Source of the DNA: Rhodospirillales bacterium
GTDB taxonomy: Bacteria; Pseudomonadota; Alphaproteobacteria; Micavibrionales; UBA1664
Direction: 5' to 3'
NCBI GenBank assembly: GCA_023898805.1
Contig: CP060260.1
Span: 1,550,001 to 1,614,000 of the forward strand
Length of the DNA stretch: 64,000 bases
Below are positions 9,313 through 17,431 of the stretch, piece by piece; position 1 is the stretch's first letter, and every line of letters begins with the position of its first letter. The position numbers and the translations under genes were made by a program. The notes beneath the pieces were generated by a model. It searched no databases, was not told where the DNA came from, and saw only the letters and a list, made by a program, of their open reading frames with translations.

Positions 9313-9960
9313 ATGTTTAAAAAATTGCGCGCCGCCCTGGGGAGTGAACCATCCCGCTCCACAAAACAGGGCGGCGCATCGCTTTTATGGCTGATCGTGG
9401 GGTTGGGCAATCCGGGTCGCGAATATGCCGACAACCGCCACAATATCGGATTCATGGTCGCCGACCGTCTGGCGCGTGATTACGAATTTGCGCCATGGCG
9501 TGCAAAATTTTCCGCTGAACTCGCGGAAGGCGAAATCATGGGCAACCGTGCCCTGCTGCTCAAGCCCCAGACTTATATGAACTGTTCGGGGCAAGCCGTG
9601 GCGCAGACCGCTCGGTTTTACAAGATTCCGGCTTCCCGCATCGTCGTGCTGCACGACGAACTCGATCTGCCGTTGGGCCGCGTACGCACCAAAACAGGCG
9701 GCGGGGCGGCGGGGCATAACGGGCTAAAATCCATAGACGCCGATTTCGGCGATAAAAATTACCATCGCGTGCGCATCGGCATCGGTCATCCCGGCGAAAA
9801 GGCGCGGGTGTCGGGTCATGTGCTCTCCGATTTTTCCGCCGCCGAACGTCACGGTGTCGATCTGTTGGTCGCAGGCGTTGCGCGGCATTTCGACCTGCTG
9901 CTCGCCGGGCGCGAAAATGATTTCATGACCAAGATATCCGAAGAAACGAAAGGGGCCTGA
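9313..9960 (+). CDS. pth: Peptidyl-tRNA hydrolase
   Basis: Recycles tRNA from peptidyl-tRNA released prematurely from ribosomes. Catalytic His is in NRHNIGF (H43) and the essential Asp in LHDELDLPLG. LLLKPQTYMN and GGGAAGHNGLKSI are also family hallmarks. The start at 9313 has a good site (GGAAGG), but gives about 23 residues before the usual WLIVGLGNPG opening, so either there is a true N-terminal extension or an internal start is used. It lies between rplY and ychF and almost touches ychF. Confidence 0.96.
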   Translation: MFKKLRAALGSEPSRSTKQGGASLLWLIVGLGNPGREYADNRHNIGFMVADRLARDYEFAPWRAKFSAELAEGEIMGNRALLLKPQTYMNCSGQAVAQTARFYKIPASRIVVLHDELDLPLGRVRTKTGGGAAGHNGLKSIDADFGDKNYHRVRIGIGHPGEKARVSGHVLSDFSAAERHGVDLLVAGVARHFDLLLAGRENDFMTKISEETKGA

Positions 9961-9961
9961 A

Positions 9962-11062
9962 ATGGGCTTTAACTGTGGCATCGTCGGCCTGCCCAATGTC
10001 GGCAAATCCACCCTGTTCAACGCGCTGACCGCAACTGCCGCGGCGCAGGCCGCGAATTTCCCGTTCTGCACCATCGAACCCAATGTCGGCCGTGTCGCGG
10101 TTCCGGACACGCGGCTTGATATGCTTGCCGGGCTTGGCGGCAGCCAGAAGACCGTGCCAAGCCAGCTTGAATTCGTCGACATCGCGGGGCTGGTGAAAGG
10201 CGCGAGTCAGGGGCAGGGGCTGGGTAATCAGTTTCTTGCCAATATCCGTGAAACCGATGCGATCCTGCACGTCCTGCGCTGTTTCGAGGACGCGGACATC
10301 GTCCATGTCGAAGGTTCGACCGATCCGATCCGCGATGCCGACACCATTGAAACCGAATTGATGCTGGCCGATTTGGAAAGCATCGAAAAACAGATCGGCA
10401 ACACGGCTAAAAAGGCAAAGGGTGGCGACCGCGCCGCCGCCGACATGATGGCGGTGATGGAGCCGGTGAAAAAGGCGCTGGAGGAAGGGCGCCCCGCCCG
10501 GACGGTCAAACTGGACGACACGCAAAAACCGTTGCTGCGCCAACTGCACCTGATCACGGCCAAGCCGCAATTATACGTGTGCAACGTCAAGGAATCCGAC
10601 GCTGCCACGGGCAACGAATGGACCCGGAAGGTCGAGGCGCGCGCACAGGCCGAAGGCACGAAGGCGGTCGTGATCTGCGCCCAGATCGAATCCGAAATCG
10701 CCCAGATGACAGACCCGGCGGAAAAGAAAGAATTTCTGGACAGTATGGGCCTGGCCGAGGCGGGCTTGGACAAAATCATCCGCGCGGGGCATGCAATGCT
10801 GGGGCTTCAGACCTATTTCACCGTGGGCCCGAAAGAGGCCCGGGCCTGGACCGTGCGCGTCGGCGCGAAGGCGCCGGAGGCCGCGGGCGTGATCCATTCC
10901 GATTTCGAACGCGGATTCATCAAGGCCGAGGTCATTGCCTTCGCCGACTACGTCGCCTGCAAGGGCGAAACGGGCGCGAAGGAATCCGGAAAAATGCGTC
11001 AGGAAGGCAAGGACTACGTCGTCCACGACGGCGACGTCATGCTGTTCCGGTTTAACGTCTGA
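9962..11062 (+). CDS. ychF: Redox-regulated ATPase YchF (Obg-like ATPase)
   Basis: Obg-family P-loop NTPase associated with ribosomes, 366 aa. Walker A GLPNVGKS lies at residues 9-16, switch region DIAGLVKGAS follows, and the G4 motif reads NVKE (residues 208-211) rather than NKxD, the known reason YchF prefers ATP to GTP. The C-terminal TGS-like domain ends KDYVVHDGDVMLFRFNV, typical of the family. Only one base separates it from pth, and its stop abuts the convergent stop of the next gene. Confidence 0.97.
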   Translation: MGFNCGIVGLPNVGKSTLFNALTATAAAQAANFPFCTIEPNVGRVAVPDTRLDMLAGLGGSQKTVPSQLEFVDIAGLVKGASQGQGLGNQFLANIRETDAILHVLRCFEDADIVHVEGSTDPIRDADTIETELMLADLESIEKQIGNTAKKAKGGDRAAADMMAVMEPVKKALEEGRPARTVKLDDTQKPLLRQLHLITAKPQLYVCNVKESDAATGNEWTRKVEARAQAEGTKAVVICAQIESEIAQMTDPAEKKEFLDSMGLAEAGLDKIIRAGHAMLGLQTYFTVGPKEARAWTVRVGAKAPEAAGVIHSDFERGFIKAEVIAFADYVACKGETGAKESGKMRQEGKDYVVHDGDVMLFRFNV

Positions 11063-12019
11063 TCAAACGGTGGGCTTTGATGCAGGGGGTGCCTCCCCCA
11101 GACGCGAACGCACACTGGGCATGATGGCGGTGATGGCGGCCGCCGCAGCTTGTGCTTCGGGCGTCGTTCCATTCGCAATTCTATAAAGTTTCGTTAGCGC
11201 GGCGACCACATCCCCCTGAAGCTTGGCGATACGTGCATCGGCAGCGGCGGGCGTGGCGGCACTGCCGGCATCGGAAAAGGCTGCGGCGCACGGGTTATCC
11301 GGAAACGAGATTCTGATGGCATTGGCTTGGGCGGTTCGCATGTCCGGGGGACAAAAAAGAACGATTGAATCTTTGATCGGTTCGGCTTGCATGAATTCAT
11401 TGAATATTTCACCCGCGACCGTCACCAGTTCAGATTTATAAGTCGCGGGGTTGAATCCTTTCGCAGGAAAATCCAGCACGCGCAAATTGCTGAAATTATG
11501 TGGTGCGGGCATACTGGTATCCAGTCTGCCCGATGTAGGCGGATAAAGCGGCATCCCCTGGATCGTATCCCGATGGGAAAGAATGATATCCGCGCAGGCT
11601 TGATCCATGCCTTCCGGCGGTAATCGTAAGCCGCCATTTTGAATGAATTTTGCTTCAAACGAAACGGCCATGGAATCGATCAACCTTGCAAGGCTGGCGC
11701 CATCCGTGGTCATGCCGGCGGGCAGGGTCACCGAAAGGTGCGTGGGCGGGCCTTGACGCGTATCGCCGCGGGCTGAAAGCGGAAAAAAGAAACTTGATGC
11801 AAATATGCTTTTGTCGCGCTGTTGGATGGCGAAGGATCGCAGTCCGTCATGAACCCGGGGGGCGCCTTGAATGTTTCCGCCGCCATTCTTGACCAGCCAG
11901 TCATATGCCATTTGGCCGGGCTGTAGCGTGCCCTGCTCGATGTCCAGATAATATCCCGTCGAACCAAGCGCGCCGTTTTTCAAACCGTCGCCAAAAAATG
12001 AAATATAAATCTGGGTCAT
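11063..12019 (-). CDS. Unknown protein, convergent with ychF
   Basis: 318-aa open frame on the minus strand from an ATG at 12019, with an adequate upstream AAGGAA. It begins MTQIYISFFGDGLKNGALGS. No signal peptide or membrane segment is seen; the body is of mixed composition and the last 60 residues are Ala-rich. GC content and codon choice appear lower than in the neighbouring housekeeping genes, which would fit later acquisition. Its stop directly abuts the ychF stop. No family recognised. Confidence 0.65.
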   Translation of the reverse strand: MTQIYISFFGDGLKNGALGSTGYYLDIEQGTLQPGQMAYDWLVKNGGGNIQGAPRVHDGLRSFAIQQRDKSIFASSFFFPLSARGDTRQGPPTHLSVTLPAGMTTDGASLARLIDSMAVSFEAKFIQNGGLRLPPEGMDQACADIILSHRDTIQGMPLYPPTSGRLDTSMPAPHNFSNLRVLDFPAKGFNPATYKSELVTVAGEIFNEFMQAEPIKDSIVLFCPPDMRTAQANAIRISFPDNPCAAAFSDAGSAATPAAADARIAKLQGDVVAALTKLYRIANGTTPEAQAAAAAITAIMPSVRSRLGEAPPASKPTV

Positions 12020-12160
12020 GAAAATTCCTTTTTAACATAATGCGTAAAAACTGGGCGCAGGTCAATTTTTCCGGAAGGCCATGACCAGAAAATAGCTCCA
12101 GATTTTGCTGTGGACCGGACGTGCTTTCATTTTTTTATTTCAATGGCATAGCGCGCTATA

Positions 12161-12284
12161 CGGCGGCAAGGCCGCCGCGCGGAGCTTATGCGAGCGAAGC
12201 CAAGCGGCGTGTGAGCGACCAGAAACGGCGGCAAGGCCGCCGCGCGAGCTTATGCGAGCGAAGCCAAGCGGCGTGTGTGAGCGA
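12161..12284. repeat. Two copies of a 58-59-bp direct repeat carrying hairpins
   Basis: Copy 1 is 12161-12218 and copy 2 is 12226-12284, separated by 7 bases. They are nearly identical, differing by single-base or dinucleotide indels (cgcgcgg vs cgcgcg; gtgtg vs gtgtgtg). Each starts with the inverted repeat GGCGGC-AAG-GCCGCC, which can form a tight hairpin, followed by a shared stretch containing GCTTATGCGAGCGAAG. The pair lies between two unknown genes, just past the stop codon at 12291 of the right-hand one. It resembles a dispersed intergenic palindromic element rather than an insertion sequence end. Confidence 0.85.
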
Positions 12285-12290
12285 TTAGAC

Positions 12291-12815
12291 CTAATGCCGC
12301 ACGGCGGCGATCAGCGCCGATTTCCCGGCAAGATCCGAAAACAGGCGCGAAAGCATATCTGGCGAAAAATACGTCCCGCGCTCGATCGCCTGAATGATCT
12401 CGTCGACGCGGTCTTCGCCCAGCGCCTTGCGGGCGATGCCGATTTCATAGCCGTTGAACCCTTGCGCGTTGGCGATCACGGCGCCGTTCTGGTGCTCGCC
12501 TCTTGTGACATAGGTGCCGACCAGAAGCTCCGATCCCTTGAGGTTGCGGCTGCGCGCATCCTCATCCCCGGCGGGTAGAGAAAGTGAGTAAGTGAAATAC
12601 GACCCGGTCTTGAGGTCGAGAAGGATAGGCCCCGGAAACACATGGTCGCGACCGATCGTAATGGCGGACAAAGGTCGCGCGACCCCTGCCATGTCGGCGC
12701 GGGATTCGATACGCAGGGCGGCTTCGTCGGCGATGCGCTCCATGCGCGACTCAAGCCAGGCCGGATCGGCGTAAATGTCGCGGACTTTTTCACACAAAAG
12801 CGCTGCATTGGTCAT
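12291..12815 (-). CDS. Unknown small soluble protein
   Basis: 174-aa open frame on the minus strand, with an ATG at 12815 preceded by GGGAGAGGG about 6 bases upstream. It starts MTNAALLCEKVRDIYADPAW. Composition is typical of a soluble alpha/beta protein, with no signal peptide, membrane segment or recognised motif. It sits between ilvE (same strand, upstream) and the direct repeat. Coding character is supported by the good ribosome binding site and third-position GC. Function unknown. Confidence 0.65.
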   Translation of the reverse strand: MTNAALLCEKVRDIYADPAWLESRMERIADEAALRIESRADMAGVARPLSAITIGRDHVFPGPILLDLKTGSYFTYSLSLPAGDEDARSRNLKGSELLVGTYVTRGEHQNGAVIANAQGFNGYEIGIARKALGEDRVDEIIQAIERGTYFSPDMLSRLFSDLAGKSALIAAVRH

Positions 12816-12902
12816 GGAAACCCTCTCCCGTCAAAAGATGATAGAGAGAATCCTAGCGAATAAGGTTTAAAGACCCCTGAAAACTATCCGGTATTTTATC
12901 GA

Positions 12903-13775
12903 TCAGGCGTAAACGGCTTCTTCGTATGATTTATGTAGCTGCCGGGTCACTGGACCCACCGTGAATTGGTGGGAATCGATGCGCCCGACTGGTGTGATTT
13001 CAGCGGCGGTGCCGGTCAAAAACACCTCGTCCGCGGCCCACAGATCGTCAAGCGTGATGCGCGTTTCTTCAACCCTGATCCCGGCATCTCTGGCAATCTG
13101 CATCACTGTCTGGCGCGTGATGCCGTTAAGAAAGCAATCCGGCACCGGGGTTTTAAGAACGCCGTCCTTGACGATGAACAGGTTGGCGCCGGAGGATTCG
13201 GCGACCAGTCCGCGCCAGTCGAGCATCAACGCGTCGTTGAACCCGGCGGCCTCGGCCTCATGCCGTGCCAGCGTGCCGATCATGTACAGGCCCGCCGCCT
13301 TCGATTCCGTCGGCGCGGTGTTGTGGGCGGGTTTGGCCCATTTCGATTGGTGCAGGGACACGCCTTTTTCCAGCAGCTCCGGCGAATAATATTTACCCCA
13401 TTTCCAGCACGCGATGGCGACATGAACGCGGGTGCCGGTGCCGGCGATGCCCATCATCTCGGCCCCGCGCCACGCTGCCGGACGCAGATAGGCGTCGGTC
13501 ATGCCGTTGCTGGCCAGCACGTCGCGGCAGGCCCGGTCCAGCGTTGCGACGTCGAAAGGGATATCCATATCCAGTATCTGGGCCGAACGGTGCAGGCGCT
13601 GGTTGTGCTCGGTCAGTTTGAAGGGCTTGCCGTTATAGGCGCGGATTCCCTCGAACACGCACGACCCGTAATGCAGGGCGTGGGTCAGGAAATGGATCTT
13701 GGCCTCCTTCCACGGCACCATCTGGCCGTCGACCCAGATAAAGCCGTCGCGTTGATCGAAAGGAATGACAGTCAT
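12903..13775 (-). CDS. ilvE: Branched-chain amino acid aminotransferase
   Basis: PLP-dependent class IV aminotransferase for the last step of Leu, Ile and Val synthesis. The ATG at 13775 is chosen over an upstream start because AGAGG lies about 9 bases before it and the product (290 aa) then opens with DGFIWVDGQMVPW, as usual. The PLP lysine is K159 in TESKAAGLY. FEGIRAYNG near residue 41 and the ESSGANLFIV signature are present. It is divergent from an OmpR-type regulator 83 bases away. Confidence 0.95.
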   Translation of the reverse strand: MTVIPFDQRDGFIWVDGQMVPWKEAKIHFLTHALHYGSCVFEGIRAYNGKPFKLTEHNQRLHRSAQILDMDIPFDVATLDRACRDVLASNGMTDAYLRPAAWRGAEMMGIAGTGTRVHVAIACWKWGKYYSPELLEKGVSLHQSKWAKPAHNTAPTESKAAGLYMIGTLARHEAEAAGFNDALMLDWRGLVAESSGANLFIVKDGVLKTPVPDCFLNGITRQTVMQIARDAGIRVEETRITLDDLWAADEVFLTGTAAEITPVGRIDSHQFTVGPVTRQLHKSYEEAVYA

Positions 13776-13858
13776 GGCAAACACCTCTTTGTTTCGCCCG
13801 ATGATCGGGGCTAATATCCATTGCCTGACAGGGAAACAAACACAAGAGGCATTGCAGC

Positions 13859-14590
13859 ATGGGCGCTCTGGCAAAAGCGCATATCCTGGTGGTCGACGAC
13901 GACGACCGCATCCGCCATCTTCTGGCCCGCTATCTGGGACAGCAGGGGTATCGGGTGTCGGCCGCCGCGGATGCCGCTGCGGCGCGTAGCTTGCTGGGAA
14001 TGCTACGCTTCGACCTTGCCATCCTCGACGTCATGATGCCGGGTGAAAGCGGCCTCGATCTTGCCCGCCACATCCGCAAGACCCGCGAATTGCCGGTCTT
14101 GATGCTTACAGCCATGGGCGAAACCGGCGACCGCATCGCGGGGCTTGAGGCCGGGGCCGACGATTACCTGCCCAAACCGTTTGAACCGCGCGAATTGCTG
14201 TTGCGCATCGCCGCGATCATGCGCCGCGCCGCGCCGCCCGAAAAGCCGCCTGCCTCTGCGCGTCTGGCGGTGGGACCGTGGGTTTTCGATGCAGGCGCGC
14301 GCTGCCTGTACGATGCCGACGGTCAGGCGGTGGCGCTGACCAATAACGAGGTCGCGCTTCTGGCCGTTCTGGCTGAAAAACCTGGCCTACCGGTGCGGCG
14401 CGAGGCACTGGCCGCCTCGCTGGGATTAAGCGGCAACGACCGCACCATCGACGTACAGGTGACGCGCCTGCGCCGCAAGCTGGGGGATGACCCGAAACTG
14501 CCGATGATGGTCCAGACCGTGCGCGGGCAGGGGTATCTGCTGCGCGCCCGGCCAGAAACCGAAACCGCGGCGGAAGGGGGCGCGGCATGA
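13859..14590 (+). CDS. OmpR-family response regulator
   Basis: 243-aa two-component regulator. Residues 7-122 form the receiver domain with the acidic pocket VDDDD (11-15), phosphoacceptor D57 in LAILDVMMPG and the conserved Lys in DYLPKPFEP. Residues about 132-232 form the winged-helix DNA-binding domain, with TNNEVALLAVLAEKPG and RTIDVQVTRLRRKLGDDP typical of OmpR/PhoB. It overlaps the following kinase start by 4 bases (ATGA), so the two are a cognate pair. Position next to ilvE recalls PetR-type regulators, but the target genes cannot be told from the sequence. Confidence 0.93.
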   Translation: MGALAKAHILVVDDDDRIRHLLARYLGQQGYRVSAAADAAAARSLLGMLRFDLAILDVMMPGESGLDLARHIRKTRELPVLMLTAMGETGDRIAGLEAGADDYLPKPFEPRELLLRIAAIMRRAAPPEKPPASARLAVGPWVFDAGARCLYDADGQAVALTNNEVALLAVLAEKPGLPVRREALAASLGLSGNDRTIDVQVTRLRRKLGDDPKLPMMVQTVRGQGYLLRARPETETAAEGGAA

Positions 14591-15921
14591 GACGCATCCG
14601 CCGTCTGCGCGACGTGATGCCGCGCGGCCTGTTCGGCCGCACGGTGCTGATCATCCTGCTCCCGGTTTTGATCGCGCAGGCGCTTTCGACCTATATCTTT
14701 TTTGACCGGCACTGGACGCGCATGACCGAGCGTCTGGCCTATGCCGTGGCAGGCGAGATCGCGGCGGTCAGCGACCAGATCGAGGGCAGCCCCCGCGACC
14801 ACGGCACGATCGAAATCCTCAAGGGCCTGATGGCAAAACACCTTGACGAACTGGTGACCTTCGCGCGTGGGGAAAAAGACCCGAACCTTTTGACCGACGC
14901 GGGCACGGGGCCGGGGCTGGGCGACACGTTGGCCCGCGCGCTGGCGGCGCAGGTGCGCAGGCCGTTTTCGGTCGATGTCGATATGGATCATAAAAACATC
15001 GACGTGGTGGTGCAGCTGAAGGATGGGCTGCTGCACGTTTCGATGCCGCAACGGCGCATGTACGACTCGTCGGGTTACATTTTCGTGCTCTGGCTCAATG
15101 GTCTGGCGCTGATCTTTTTCATGATTGCGATCGTCTTCATGCGTAACCAGATCCGCCCGATCCGCAGGCTTGCGATCGCCGCCGAACGTTTCGGCAAGGG
15201 CGCGCACGTCCAGTCCTTCCGCCCCTCCGGCGCGCGCGAGGTACGCCGCGCGACCGAGGCGTTTTTCAGCATGAAGGACCGCATCACCCGCGCGGTCCAG
15301 CAGCGCACGGCGATGCTGGCCGGGGTCAGCCACGATTTGCGCACGCCATTGACGCGCATGAAACTGCAACTGGAAATGATGCCGCCTTCGCCCGACAGCG
15401 ATGCGCTGCGCGCCGATATTCAGGATATGGAGGCGATGGTCGAAGGCTATCTTGCCTTTATGCGCGGCGAGGGGGACGAGGACGCGCGCCCCGCCGATTT
15501 GGTGCCGCTGCTTGAACGCATCTGCGCCAACGCCAGGCGTCAGGGATTCGCCGCGACGCTTGACGCGCCGCAGGTTCTCACTCTTGAAATCCGTGCGGGT
15601 GCCCTTGAACGCGCGCTTGCCAACATCGTCGATAACGCGCGTAAATACGCCCATGCGGCACATATGACCCTTGGCGCAGACGAGGATTCGGGCTGGGTCC
15701 GGCTTGTCATCGACGACGATGGCCCCGGCATTCCGCCCGAACGCTATGACGATGTCTTCAAGCCGTTTTACCGCATCGAATCTTCGCGTAGCCAAAAAAC
15801 CGGCGGCCTCGGCCTTGGCATGGCGATCGCGCAGGACATCATCCTCGGCCATGGCGGCCGCATCCAGCTTGACCGCGCGCCCACGGGCGGCCTGCGCGTC
15901 ATCATCCATCTGCCGTTATGA
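14587..15921 (+). CDS. EnvZ-type membrane sensor histidine kinase
   Basis: 444-aa inner-membrane kinase. A first transmembrane helix is at about 18-39, a periplasmic sensor of about 120 residues follows, then a second helix at about 164-187. HAMP covers about 187-240, and HisKA has the phospho-His H249 in GVSHDLRTPLTRMKL. The ATPase domain shows the N box (ALANIVDNARKYA), the G1 box (DDDGPGIP) and the G2 box (GLGLGMAIAQ). It overlaps the regulator upstream and the GNAT gene downstream by 4 bases each, so all three form one translation-coupled unit. The signal is unknown. Confidence 0.93.
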   Translation: MRRIRRLRDVMPRGLFGRTVLIILLPVLIAQALSTYIFFDRHWTRMTERLAYAVAGEIAAVSDQIEGSPRDHGTIEILKGLMAKHLDELVTFARGEKDPNLLTDAGTGPGLGDTLARALAAQVRRPFSVDVDMDHKNIDVVVQLKDGLLHVSMPQRRMYDSSGYIFVLWLNGLALIFFMIAIVFMRNQIRPIRRLAIAAERFGKGAHVQSFRPSGAREVRRATEAFFSMKDRITRAVQQRTAMLAGVSHDLRTPLTRMKLQLEMMPPSPDSDALRADIQDMEAMVEGYLAFMRGEGDEDARPADLVPLLERICANARRQGFAATLDAPQVLTLEIRAGALERALANIVDNARKYAHAAHMTLGADEDSGWVRLVIDDDGPGIPPERYDDVFKPFYRIESSRSQKTGGLGLGMAIAQDIILGHGGRIQLDRAPTGGLRVIIHLPL

Positions 15922-16376
15922 GTATGACGATCGAACCATATATCGACGCGGATTACCCGGAAGTCTGGGCGCTGCACCTGAAAACCATCGCGGAAAACGA
16001 CGGGTTTGCCAAAAACCTGTCTTTCCATTCCGACTTCCAGAACATCCCAAAGATCTATGACGCCTTTTTCGTTTTGCGCGTGGACGACGTACTGGCGGGC
16101 ATGGTCGCGTTCAAACCGGATGGTGAAATCAAACGCCTTCAGGTCGCAAGCGCCTGTCAGGGCCGGGGATATGGCCACATGTTGATGGAGCGTGTGATAG
16201 ACCACGCGAAAGCCCGTGGTATGAAACGCGTGCATCTGGATGTATCCGCGCCCAACCGTGCCGCCTTTGCGTTGTATCTGAAAATGGGATTTGTCATTAC
16301 GCGCACGGACCGTATCGAATACGGACCCGACCACGAAGCCTTCGACATGACATTCATGGAACTGGCGATTTCCTAA
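15918..16376 (+). CDS. GNAT-family N-acetyltransferase
   Basis: 152-aa single-domain acetyltransferase. The acetyl-CoA loop reads ASACQGRGYGHMLME (Q-x-x-G-x-G/A type) at about residues 75-89, followed by the typical C-terminal segment NRAAFALYLKMGFV. The acceptor is unknown. Its start overlaps the histidine kinase stop by 4 bases, suggesting co-expression with the two-component system. Its stop overlaps the convergent stop of csaA by 4 bases. Confidence 0.88.
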   Translation: MSMTIEPYIDADYPEVWALHLKTIAENDGFAKNLSFHSDFQNIPKIYDAFFVLRVDDVLAGMVAFKPDGEIKRLQVASACQGRGYGHMLMERVIDHAKARGMKRVHLDVSAPNRAAFALYLKMGFVITRTDRIEYGPDHEAFDMTFMELAIS

Positions 16377-16714
16377 TATAAACGTCCGCCATTCGGCACG
16401 GGCTTTGAAGGCTGGACCAAAACCACGAACCCGTTTTCGTCAGGAAAGCCCAGAATCAAAATTTCCGAAAGAAATGGGCCGATCTGCCGCGGCGGGAAAT
16501 TGACGACCGCCGCGACCTGCCGCCCGACAAGCGTTTCCGGCGTGTAATTCTGCGTAACCTGGACCGAGCTCTTTTTGATCCCGATTTCAGGCCCGAAATC
16601 GACCCAAACCTTGAAGGCGGGTTTGCGTGCCTCCGGAAAAGGCTGGACGTCCGTGACGGTGCCGACACGAACGTCCAGTTTAAGAAAATCGTCGATTGTC
16701 GCCTGCGCGCTCAT
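16373..16714 (-). CDS. csaA: CsaA-like tRNA-binding domain protein
   Basis: 113-aa stand-alone tRNA-binding (EMAP/ARC1-like OB-fold) protein. The family pattern is clear: FLKLDVRVGTVTDVQPFPEARKP, then KKSSVQVTQNYTPETLVGRQV, and ILGFPDENG near the end. CsaA proteins are described as export-related chaperones or tRNA-binding proteins; the true role here is inferred only from family. Its ATG overlaps the phasin stop by 4 bases, so it is probably translated with phasin. Confidence 0.88.
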   Translation of the reverse strand: MSAQATIDDFLKLDVRVGTVTDVQPFPEARKPAFKVWVDFGPEIGIKKSSVQVTQNYTPETLVGRQVAAVVNFPPRQIGPFLSEILILGFPDENGFVVLVQPSKPVPNGGRLY

Positions 16715-17226
16715 GCCTTGCGGCGTGCGGCCTTGGCGGGCTTTTTCGGCTTGGCCGTGCTGGCGCGCGGGGCTTCGTCCGTGGCGTCGGCGGCGCTGGT
16801 GTCGCGATCGAACGCCGATTTGAATTCGGCCAGCGTCGCGGAAACGCGGCGGTTAATGATCTCGGCCGCTTCCTCGCCCGATTTGGCGATGATATCCGAA
16901 ACTTCGCGCGCGTTGCGGATGGTGTTCTCATAGGATTTACGCATCATGTCGGCATGGCGTTGGACCTTTTGTTCCGGCGTGCCTTCGGCCATCAGGGCGC
17001 TTGCGAGGGTGGAATTGTCCTGCACCATCCGGCCCATCATTTCGGCCTGACGCGAAAGCGCGTGTTGCACCCCCTCCATGCCAAGCTGGATGGCGTCGGT
17101 CATCGCCTGCACGTTTTTGCGTTGCGTTTCCATGAGTTGCTTGAGGTCGAACGCAGGCGCGGCGCTCAAACCCTGTTTGGGCATCATTTGTTTGATCATC
17201 GACGGATCGAAAAAGGAACGGACCAT
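16711..17226 (-). CDS. Phasin-family protein (PHB granule surface)
   Basis: 171-aa helical protein of the phasin family that coats polyhydroxybutyrate granules. The ATG at 17226 (MVRSFFDP) is preferred because CGGAGG lies about 6 bases upstream; a longer upstream start adds an unlikely basic segment. The core (about 30-135) is amphipathic helix with the phasin pattern KNVQAMTDAIQLGMEGVQ and SYENTIRNAREVSDIIAKSG. The tail is Lys/Ala/Pro-rich, like the PhaF/PhaM-type tails that can bind DNA. The pha genes at 34-38 kb make the granule role plausible. Confidence 0.85.
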   Translation of the reverse strand: MVRSFFDPSMIKQMMPKQGLSAAPAFDLKQLMETQRKNVQAMTDAIQLGMEGVQHALSRQAEMMGRMVQDNSTLASALMAEGTPEQKVQRHADMMRKSYENTIRNAREVSDIIAKSGEEAAEIINRRVSATLAEFKSAFDRDTSAADATDEAPRASTAKPKKPAKAARRKA

Positions 17227-17394
17227 GAAAGGCCTCCGGGTAAAAATTGCTGCACGACACAAAGAATGGCCAAAGCCAATCACAAAAGGTTAACGCCAGC
17301 AAGGAAATAGTTAACATGTATGCCGGACAAGCGTGGTTTTCTTAGGTTTTCCTTAACCGACTTCTGGCACAGTGGGCACATAAAAAGATTTAAA

Positions 17395-17418
17395 AAAGGC
17401 CGGTTTACGCCGGCCTTT
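17395..17418. terminator. Strong hairpin between phasin and kinase genes
   Basis: AAAGGCCGG (17395-17403) pairs perfectly with CCGGCCTTT (17410-17418) across a 6-base loop. On the minus strand it is followed by a T-rich run, so it looks like a rho-independent terminator for leftward transcription. No leftward gene lies directly to its right, and it ends only 13 bases before the kinase start at 17432. It may instead act as a 5' leader structure of the kinase mRNA or as an insulator. Confidence 0.6.
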
Positions 17419-17431
17419 CAGAGTCGGATCG

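Noticed and set aside
12161..12284. Direct repeats as ends of an insertion sequence or as a CRISPR array
   Set aside because: No transposase between them, the spacing is 7 bases, and only two units are present; spacers typical of CRISPR are absent.
14323..15909. 528-codon open frame antisense to the sensor kinase
   Set aside because: The opposite strand encodes an intact regulator-kinase pair with all motifs; this frame has none.
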